Shown piece after piece: positions 55,536 to 64,000 of a stretch of 64,000 nt of DNA. Position numbers and translations under genes: made by a program. This stretch comes from Rhypophila decipiens (taxonomy: Eukaryota > Ascomycota > Sordariomycetes > Sordariales > Naviculisporaceae), in NCBI GenBank assembly GCA_033297075.1, contig MU858107.1:2819-66818 (forward strand). Reading direction: 5' to 3'. The notes below the pieces were generated by a model, which saw only the letters and a list, made by a program, of their open reading frames with translations, did no database searches and was not told the origin of the DNA. Numbering within the stretch: position 1 is the stretch's first letter; the number at the start of each line of letters is the position of its first letter.

Positions 55536-58500
55536 GTTGAAGGAGATGGATATGGGATGGGATTAATGCGGCCCAGGGATAGAATATCAAGATCTCAAGA
55601 CAAGAGGAGGTCCAATGGAGCTGGAGCGAGGGATGAGGAGGTAAAAAGGTGCAAGATGCTTTCCCGGCTGTCTTGGGACTCTTGGCCAGATAGGAGGCCA
55701 TCGTGACGACGAAGGGCGGGACTTTATATTAGTGACAAACAAGACATGGGATTGACAGCCCGAGATGAACCAGGCCCCATGAAGGCCGACACTACTGATG
55801 GCCCTCACCGACCTGTTGGTCCTTGACATTTTGCCAGGACAGGGGAGTTGGAAATAGCATCGCTCAACACCAGCACTGCATCCGGATCCGGAAGCAGAAG
55901 AAGGTGTATTACGGATTGGGACAGGATTGGTACGCTTTACGCGTACAGCCGGTGATATTCCACGCTGAATCTACCACGGCGTAGATACATGAGGGATGAG
56001 CTGTAAATAGTGTCAAGTGTCGTTGTGTCATGGTGGAGCCAGGTGCTGCTGCGAGATGGTAATCCCAGACTCGGTTATATCGTCTGCACTTGTGGGATAC
56101 CAGGTACAGGGCCTGGGACTGGTATCGCATACTCCTCGGGTTCGGACGTATGCTATCCATATCCCATAGGTAGTACCACAGAGAGGCTGATGTTGAGTAG
56201 TATTATGATTAGGGTTCCAAAGGTAGGTACGTACCTAAGTGCGGGAAGGTGGCGTAGAAAAGCCAAGGTGTTTAGCGAGGAATTTGGCTGTTCGTGTGGG
56301 ATATTTGCAGACACGGCATGACATGGGGGTCCTTGTAGAAACAGGCCGACTACCAAGTACATACCGACCAAAGTATCGTTCGCAGGAGCCCGTAGAGTGC
56401 AGATGTCGTCCCGTTGTGTCCAGGCCGGCCGTTCGGCAGACATGCCTCGTCGCGTTTATAGCGGCCACTTTGTATTGAACCGGTTTGCTGAAGGGCTTTT
56501 GACCGCCAGCTGAGTTCAACGCCTACAGCTGATCACTTACCAACCATGACAAGTAAGCAGACTGAAGCTATATCGAATGTCATGCCTCTGGTCTCGAGAA
56601 ATATCAGAGACTCACAGATGCCATGCGGCATCATAACAGTCTGCGTCATGGCAGGTTGGCGCGGTGGATGCATCGATGAAGCCCATGAGGCACAGAAGCA
56701 TGTGGGTGAAGCGCGAAGGGTGTGCGGCCACGGCTTCTGACAGGTCCGCGCTGCAGAGCCATTGTAGCATCGGGGGTTTCCCCTGAGGATCCCGAGCCGA
56801 CTGTAGCACAGTGCAGTGCATCTACAGTACCCAGCCACAGACAGCCGCCGCGAACAGACGGTGCAGTGGGTGAGATCCGGGCATCTTGTCGAGAACCAGT
56901 GCCATGGACTCTCGCACTTCCAATGTGACCAACCGTCGATCTTTACATGAGCTAAACGAGCAAATGATGGTATTTCGAGGCGAGCTACTCCCTGCAGTGG
57001 AACGTCGATGCTGCTGGATGTTTTGAAACGGAATCCTTGCTGTCAATTTTGGATGTCGAACCACCAAGCTTTCATCGACAAGCTGGTGATTGGTAGTCGG
57101 CGACTGAATCTGAATAAAGACGGGCACTCGGAGGCCTGCCATGTTCGTTCTCAGTCGCAGAAACCGGCTGCCCCCAATCCGTGCCGGCTGGGCAACCGGA
57201 TCGCATTGACGCGGATGGTCCAGCGAGAAACCTGGGAACTAATTACTTGTCACGATGCTGATGAAGATGAGACGACTAAAACTCCCCGGGTGGTTCCGTT
57301 TGTCGACCTGGAGTGAAGGCGGCCCCTGTGATTGACCCCTGCGGCCGTTTTTTGTGGCGGTCAGCCAGATCGCGTCCCGCATGATTTTCTGTTGCAGGGC
57401 CGGGCGACTGTGGGTCTTCCCGCTAGCATCACCAAAATAAGACCTACCGGAAAGTACATCCGATGACCATGAGCGACCATTTCTCACTGGACTTTCCCTT
57501 ATGGCTAACATCGATCGCTCGTTGCCTCACTTGAACTTCAGTCAGAGAATAATAAGCATTTTTTCCCCCTTAACTTGAAGATTATCTTTTGCTAGTTGTT
57601 CCAAAAGCAGATCTGAGCTTGAGGTGCATCCGGAGGACTCCGTCTCTGGGCTATTCTTGGAATCCAGAAAGAAACGATATGATTGGCTTCTGTCGCATGT
57701 CGCAAGCCCGGGGAAATGCGGGCAAAATGCACTTTCGGGGCAAATTAGCCCGTAGCCATCGTAACACGACATCATTGGCTGAATGGGGCTTCGCCAAGGA
57801 GCACGTGGAAATAACAGTGGGGATGTAGCCCAAAAATAAAGTTTTCCGCTCGGAATTTTTCTTCCTTCTTTGGTGTTTATCAGAAGTTACACTTGACCTC
57901 GAAAATTGCGGGTTGTGTGAAAGCCGGGTGGCTGATTGTTCAGGTCATGAGTGTTGGGAAGGCAGGCAGCGCTCAGCTTCCCCGCTGCCGCTGAAAATCC
58001 TTACACCGGTTTCGGTCGTCTGAACTCTAAAGGTCTCCCGTGCACCTCCTGTACCTCATTAATCAGTGATGGATGGAAAGATCCTTGCCTGACTTACAGT
58101 TCGCGATATCTTCACATTTCTGTCCCGAGACGTTCCCTGTCGCCAACGAATACCACATCGCTGACTCCCACTTATAGACCCTGTATGTGGATGCAAAAGT
58201 TTGGTACCGTTCTCGTCACAGGAACATGACCGAATAATCAGACCAACTGGAGGAAATAACACGGTGACATCCTTCCCGTCTTGAGCCGCTTCGGACCCGC
58301 TCACAGCGACCGCCTAGAAGTTGATGGACTCTAAAGCTCAACATTAGGTTCACGCAACTGTGCCGTATCCGCTATGGCATTCCCCAGCTTACGTGGTTGG
58401 TGTTACTTCCAGTCTTCATCATTAACGCCATAGACGCGCTTCCGTCTCACTCAAACTCACTTGGTTGTTTCCCAAGATAGCAAGAAGCTGACCCCTACCT

Positions 58501-60649
58501 CGCTACATCTCAACCGGTAAGCTCCGATCCCACGAAAGAGATCACGAAGAACGGCCCATACTTATACGCGGTCCCAGACTGTTGTCGTGAATAACATCCC
58601 AGATTAGCTATTACACCAGCTGTCCCGACTGCTTAATGGGTACCAAACACAATCATACCGATCCTATCTGCCTTGACAGCACTCTCTGTGTTGCAAATGT
58701 CCCTTGCAGATTCCTAGGACGGGGTACTCTAACAAAGTCTTTGAACGGTAGACCACAGCTTACGCCCTGTTTATCTGACGGCTCGTTGGCTCCCTTCTCC
58801 CGCTCTGAAGTTGCACAAAGATACTATCCGGCCACTCATCTCCAATTCCCGAGCCAGTCTTGGTTGCTAGAGCTGCTAATTTGGGTTCCTAGAACATGCT
58901 AGCTAGCCCGCCCAACCAACAGACACCACTCTATAACGAATGGGTTCGCAAATCCATTACACAGTATTAGAGTGCTTACACCGTGACACATGCACACCCG
59001 GTCGGTCATGGGCAGCTTATTCGGACCCGGCGAAACAGTGGCATTCCGCTGCAGTCATCGAAGAGGTATATGGAGTCCCATTAGGGAAGGCCTTGAGCAG
59101 GACACACCCTTCATATGATGTATCACAGCATGCATCTTGATAACTGCGCTTTCAGAGGCAGCTCCTTTCCATTGCAGTGTATCATTGTGATTGTCCAACC
59201 ATGGCTCCGAATACCATGGTCAACACGATGACGATAGCTATACTGCTCAATTTAAGAAGCTTATCATGCCAGAAGCGGGTAGTTGGTGCAAGTCTCTCAT
59301 TGTTGATATGAATAACCACAAAACCTAGGTAGGACCTAGGCACGTACCACGCTGCGCCATGGCTCACCACCTCACCAAATCTTCTTATTACGGAAGATAC
59401 TCTTTCAAGACTTAACAACAATGGAGATAAATTTCCTTATACTTGGTTGAAGCCGAGTACTATATTGTAAGAGAGCCTGCTGAACCGCTGCCAGGCATTC
59501 AGTTACCAAGCGAGCTCCATGTTTTCTCAGCTATGGACCCCAAATTATTATCACATGGCAAACTCGAAAGGAGATAGTTGTGATTACGCAGCCACATTCG
59601 GGTATACAAAATCCCAAAGCTCCATTTCATGCATAGATTCCAAAGGTTTCCACGTACCCTAGGGTTACACCACCTCCGCAAGTTCGTCAATAACTATGAA
59701 ACAGAAAATGCCCGAAGCGCCACTGGGGAACATTTACCCTGTACACCCATCAGTCGTAGCTTAATCTTACCTCGGCGATAGGGCCTGTTACTTTGGACAT
59801 AGATAAGAGGCCTGCAAGGGTCTGGGATTTGCATATTTACGTACCCCTTACCCATTTCTTGTGTTGTCTGGGTCATCACTTACAGCGCCGCCAAGTCACC
59901 ACACCACAACTTATCAACCGTGATGGCTTCAAAAATAAACCTTTGTTTATCACAGCATGTGCAAGTTCTGGTCAATCAAGCCACAATGCAGATTTGGCAA
60001 AACTTTCTGGTCCATATCCTTTGCTCTTCGGAGTTGGGTTAGCAGTCCCAGGATCCAACGGCATATCTATTTCCATACCCGTATTTATATCCGGACATCG
60101 AGATGCATCCTGTGCTGGCGGAATTCCGCGATGGAACAGAGGGTGTGCACTTTGATTGTCGAGCGTCATCTTCATCCTGTGGCCCTTGGATGACACAGAG
60201 AGTTTTATCCTTGGCTATATGGATGCAATGCTGAGTGGAATAAGACATGTTGGCACATAACTGGAACTAATGAGTGAATAAACACTGGAAGGATCTTGGT
60301 CGTGGTTTCCACTGCTATCTCTAGCCTTGCCACACAGATTACAGAGCTCGCCACCTGATGACCCGTAACCAGCTGGTACAAGTATGCGTGTGAGGTAATT
60401 GAACATTCGGAGGACAATTTGCAAAGAAACGATATCACTCTTCGGCTAATCATGGATAGGATATTCTTGGAAATCTTCGAACTTGCTCTTCGGTGTTTAT
60501 CATTTCCAAATTGCAGAATGTGCCCCATACTTCTCTCTGGCTATTTCTGCCGTTATTCGTATTACCCAGTACTAACCATTGCCGTACCATCCCTCCGTTA
60601 TTCTCCCTTCTCAGAACCCGAAAATCTCGATCGGGAATCACAGGGACCT
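55536..60649. other. gene-poor region, about 5 kb
   Basis: No gene could be supported. Open frames of 60-110 codons overlap on both strands with no domains or splice structure. Confidence 0.45.
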
Positions 60650-62717
60650 CTAGAAAGGCCCTTGCTTCTTCTTGACATTTGCGCTGCCAGGATAGCCTCT
60701 CCCGCCATTCAGCTGATAAAAGTCATCGACCCACTTGACCATAGTCTTAACCATGGATTTATGCGCCGTCTTCAAATCACTATTGGCCTGGGCGTTTCTA
60801 ACGTTCAGATCATTGCAGTGGATGCCTTTGGAGAGCAGGTAAACTGGAACTTCGGGTGTGCTCTGGAGAGGACCGCCCGGGCGGAGTTCGGATGATACAG
60901 AGGCCGAGCGCCATGGATCGAATTCACTTGATCATGTTAGAAGAAATGTTGGAAGGAGACAAGTGGTGAAAGCTTACCCATTAACCCAGAGTACACGCGT
61001 GGTATTGACAAAATCCCAACCGCCAGTCCAGGCATTCAGGGATTCAGCGGTCTTGCCTGCTCCCGACCCATACGTGACACCGTCCTCGGTGGGAAACAAC
61101 AATTCACACTGTCGTTGGAAGTATTCGGGTGTAATGTAGCGAGATGCGATGCTGGGCTGGCCGTCTGGGGCACCGCTGTTGTTCATTTCGTATGGTCAGT
61201 TCACTCTGTGCTTTGATCCTAGGAGGTATTGTGACTTCACCCACGTTTGCCAGTAGAAGAATGGCTCATTGCACGTCATCCAGTACCACTGTCTCATGAT
61301 GGTGTTGTTAACAGACCAGTCAGTGACGAATGGGCTCGTCTTGTTGTACGTGTCAAAGCAGGCAGCTGATTTCGGGTCCCTCCAATCGAGGTACTGGTAG
61401 TCTGCGCAGTCTGATATTCATTAGGATCAGCTCTCCCTTCTACCATAAGAAAGCGGCCAGTTGATCATGTTGACTTACAGCCAGGCAGAAATTCGTGCTT
61501 GTACCATGCGGCAAAGTTCGGAAGAGCCTTTTCAAGGCCAACACCCTGCGCTGAAATCGTATTGTTCCACGTTCCAGTCCCATTCACGGCGACGTTGTTA
61601 CCATTGTTTTGGAAGTCTACAGCCCGCACTCCTTCAATGGTGTCGCACATCTGGAAGAAGCGCGAGTAGTTGGAGGTGAACGAGATGCTTTGCCACATCC
61701 CGAGTGGGCTCGACAGTGCACTATACAGAGGTGTTTGTCAGTCAGGCAGCTCGGTCCTTCGGGAGAGGCATATCTACCCAGCAAAATCATCGTCATAGGC
61801 AAGGTCGCCCAGCCCGAAGGATTCCTTGAGAGCTTTCGTGTTCGTCGCATTCTTCTCGTCGAGCACCTTGTCGACGTGTTCCACGATCTGGGCAATATCC
61901 GCACTGCAGTTAGCTGGCATGCCTTTTTGGATGGGCACGAAATACGACCAGTAGTCGTAGACTGCCTGAACAGGACCGCTACTGGCGTGATATGCCCAGT
62001 AAGTGCCGGGTGCAATCCTGTCTATCCAAGCTGCAAGGGCGCCGCTGTAGCTTCCTCCCACGTTGATCCATGGCTGAGGTCGTTAAATGTCAGTCAACGG
62101 CAGAAGTCTTCATGGCCAAGCCGCCGGAATACTTACTGCGTTCGGGGCATTGCTCGAATACCCGGAGTCAAACGGCAACTTGACGTTCTTGGCAAAATGG
62201 ACCATATCGGCGACGGCATTTTCCAGGTTGAGATAGGACAGATTCTTGGTATCGAGGTACTGGAAAGGGGAGGACTCGCCCCAATACCGGTCTAAGAGAT
62301 GTTCTGTCAGTGATTCTCTCAGCGGCTAGGTAGCGCAGAATAGTCCATACGCTCAAAAAGAACCATGGCAGCTCCCATCTCCTGGGCGTAGAGCCCCATG
62401 ATGGTCCGATTGGTGAGATAGCCGGTGTAGAAGTCAGCCTGCGTCTCACCCGGGGTGAAGATCAGGACGGGCGATCCCGGGCCGGCCCAGTAAGTCGAAT
62501 CCCACCAGTACCGTTGGGAGAAGGTCCCGAGTTCCGGGTTCTTGTGGTCAATCAGCTGTTCGAATGTCTCATTTCCGCCCTTGGAGCCCGCGCTGATGGC
62601 CGCGACGAGCGGCGGAGGAGTCAGGTTTGGCCATAATGGGGACGCATCGGCCTGAAACAGAGAAGCCAAGACCAGAAGAAGCACCCAAAGGATCGAGACC
62701 GATCCCATCGAGATCAT
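60650..62717 (-). CDS. secreted proline-specific endoprotease, serine peptidase family S28
   Basis: Seven exons (62717-62351, 62291-62137, 62073-61778, 61720-61479, 61410-61245, 61175-60978, 60926-60650) join in frame to 566 aa. It cleaves after proline, probably outside the cell. Signal peptide 1-25 (ILWVLLLVLASLFQADA). Family blocks in order: FEQLIDHKNPELGTFSQRYW, VLIFTPGETQADFYTGYLTN, HRYWGESSPF, the Ser nucleophile in NVGGSYSGALAAW, GTYWAYHASSGPVQAVYDYW, WMTCNEPFFYWQTGAP, LWVNGEFDPWR (Asp) and LLSKGIHCNDL (His). The length and sequence are close to the Aspergillus niger acid prolyl endoprotease as I know it, with a longer C-terminal tail (basic VKKKQGPF). Several N-glycosylation sequons. 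All catalytic residues present. Confidence 0.93.
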
Positions 62718-63548
62718 GGTGCCGCCGAATACCGCTGCTAAGCCCGGTTTTGAACAGAAGGCACGGAGCTAGAAGCGTGAGAAATTCGGGGACTGGCCAA
62801 AACAGAGGTGACTGGAATGTAAGGACACGGGACCATTGAACCGGGCATAAACGATCAAGGCCGTGGTGTTGAGGCCGGAGATAGGACCAGAAGAAAATTA
62901 AAGAGGCAATTTATTTTGATTAATTTAGAGAGGCTCATGGTCCACGGCGATCGACAACTCTAGACTTTTAGAACCACTTCATACCGGGTTTGATCCGATC
63001 TTTTGGTAGGACGAACGGTGAAGTGAGACACTTCCCTCCAATCACCAACAACATGCATGATTCTGCTTTGGGAGATGTTGACTCAAGATGAGTTCCAAGA
63101 AGTCGTAAACAATCACTTGCAGACTCCCGAGTCGGCATTGGAGACAAGTCACGCCAAGAGGCAAACCAGAGTGGCAAGAGGTCGCACATCGCGGGATATA
63201 GCACCGGTTAAGTGCCTGTAGCACTTGACGGAAGGGGCGATTGGGCGGTTAAAGACAGATAAGGCAGGTACAGCATTCGAGTAGATTGCATCAATTCAAA
63301 CTGCCGAGACGCATTTGGAAGCCCGATCATGCGTCCCCGGCGCTGTGCAGTCGTGAGAAGGCAAGCTGGAGGGCAGAAATGGGTGATTGACCGGAATGAG
63401 CGTGGGTGAGGTCAATTGGAAGAAAAATGTTTTGAAGCTCAAGGCAGGCTGTGCATGTGGTAAGAATGCTACATCGCTTCATTTCAAGAAGAAAGAGGCC
63501 AGTAATCGTCGTGGACCTGTTGAGATCGGAGGCCGGTGAATATCAATC
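62718..63548. other. no supported gene
   Basis: Promoter side of the S28 gene and spacer; no coding signal. Confidence 0.5.
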
Positions 63549-63788
63549 TCAGAGAACGCCAGTTGCGCATGGTGTTTTCGAGATGTTAATATTATGCAGA
63601 GAGTCTGGCCCTGACACTAACAGCGGGTCAATCCCTGGGATTTCCACGAGCAATTGGCCAATGAGCAGCAGCCAAACGCCTGCTGTCACGTGGAGCCAGT
63701 AACCGCCAGGTCTTGGCACTCTCAAAGCTCGGAGCTCCTTGGCACTTGGAAGCTCAGCAGCTCCACCTTGAGCTTTTGACGACGACAT
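63549..63788 (-). CDS. possible small membrane protein
   Basis: A 79-codon frame, MSSSKAQGGAAELPSAKELR then a single hydrophobic helix YWLHVTAGVWLLLIGQLLV. It may be the first exon of a longer gene or chance; the family is not recognised. It would be divergent from the gene at 63918. Confidence 0.35.
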   Translation of the reverse strand: MSSSKAQGGAAELPSAKELRALRVPRPGGYWLHVTAGVWLLLIGQLLVEIPGIDPLLVSGPDSLHNINISKTPCATGVL

Positions 63789-63917
63789 CGACGAGAGCCA
63801 CCAAAACAGCAGCTTCGCAGTCCGGCCTGCCCGCTCATCTGCCCCTCTCCACGCCACCACAAATCCCCGACGAGAGCCTGTCTCACTCGCACATTCACAA
63901 AAGAAACAAACGACAAG

Positions 63918-64000
63918 ATGGCGTTAGGATCAGAGTCGGCCGGGGAGCCTAGAAGTACGCGAAATCCCTCCCAATTGCACCGACCGGCCATCTCGAGCTC
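63918..64000 (+). CDS. N terminus of a gene running off the window
   Basis: ATG in a good context (ACAAGATGGCG) after a pyrimidine- and CA-rich leader, open to the window edge: MALGSESAGEPRSTRNPSQL. Too short for identification. Confidence 0.45.
   Translation, partial: MALGSESAGEPRSTRNPSQLHRPAISS

Noticed and set aside
60419..60895. 158-codon plus-strand ORF
   Set aside because: Antisense to the last exon of the S28 protease.

Overview
The window is nuclear DNA of a filamentous ascomycete, most likely of the Aspergillus/Penicillium group (Eurotiales). Short introns (about 46-105 bp) with GTNNGT donors and AG acceptors interrupt many genes. The 5S rRNA genes are scattered singly rather than in the rDNA array. 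The prolyl endoprotease, blasticidin-S-deaminase-like protein, Aurora kinase and fungal NLR are all of filamentous-ascomycete type. Genus is inference from recognised families; no search was run.

Layout. 1-8 kb: a 5'-truncated formate dehydrogenase beside long homopolymers, a complete three-exon Aurora kinase (2679-4033, minus), then gene-poor DNA with degenerate tandem repeats. 8-18 kb: a conserved hypothetical gene split by one TAG, a decayed 5S copy, a decayed membrane-protein gene, a pogo/Fot1-type transposase relic that seems to cut into a host ORF, and a DUF6594 membrane-protein gene whose start is missing. 19-28 kb: a secreted NlpC/P60 peptidase with two Cys-rich modules, two damaged hypothetical genes, and a secreted amidohydrolase (26495-28300). 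30-34 kb: a small secreted Cys-rich protein, a divergent pair of membrane-protein genes, and a degenerate J-domain-like protein. 35.8 kb: an intact 5S rRNA gene. 39-45 kb: a four-exon SesB-type hydrolase/NACHT/ankyrin NLR (1456 aa) followed upstream by a blasticidin-S-deaminase-like gene. 45-51 kb: a multi-exon membrane protein and a kinase-like gene, both with internal stops; the second contains a 9-bp coding repeat and an assembly gap. 52.4-53.2 kb: a 783-bp element with 31-bp terminal inverted repeats and a 5-bp target duplication. 53.7-55.5 kb: a TmpA-like membrane flavoprotein. 60.6-62.7 kb: a seven-exon S28 prolyl endoprotease. The last bases hold the start of another plus-strand gene.

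There is no operon or biosynthetic cluster. The genes with a clear theme concern the cell surface and interaction with others: the NLR (candidate heterokaryon-incompatibility or immune sensor), the antibacterial-type NlpC/P60 enzyme, the small Cys-rich protein, the deaminase that may detoxify a nucleoside antibiotic, and secreted hydrolases. Around them lie many genes broken by in-frame stops and frameshifts, together with transposon and repeat relics, which suggests a fast-decaying accessory region. Exon coordinates were derived by eye from frame, splice consensus and family similarity.
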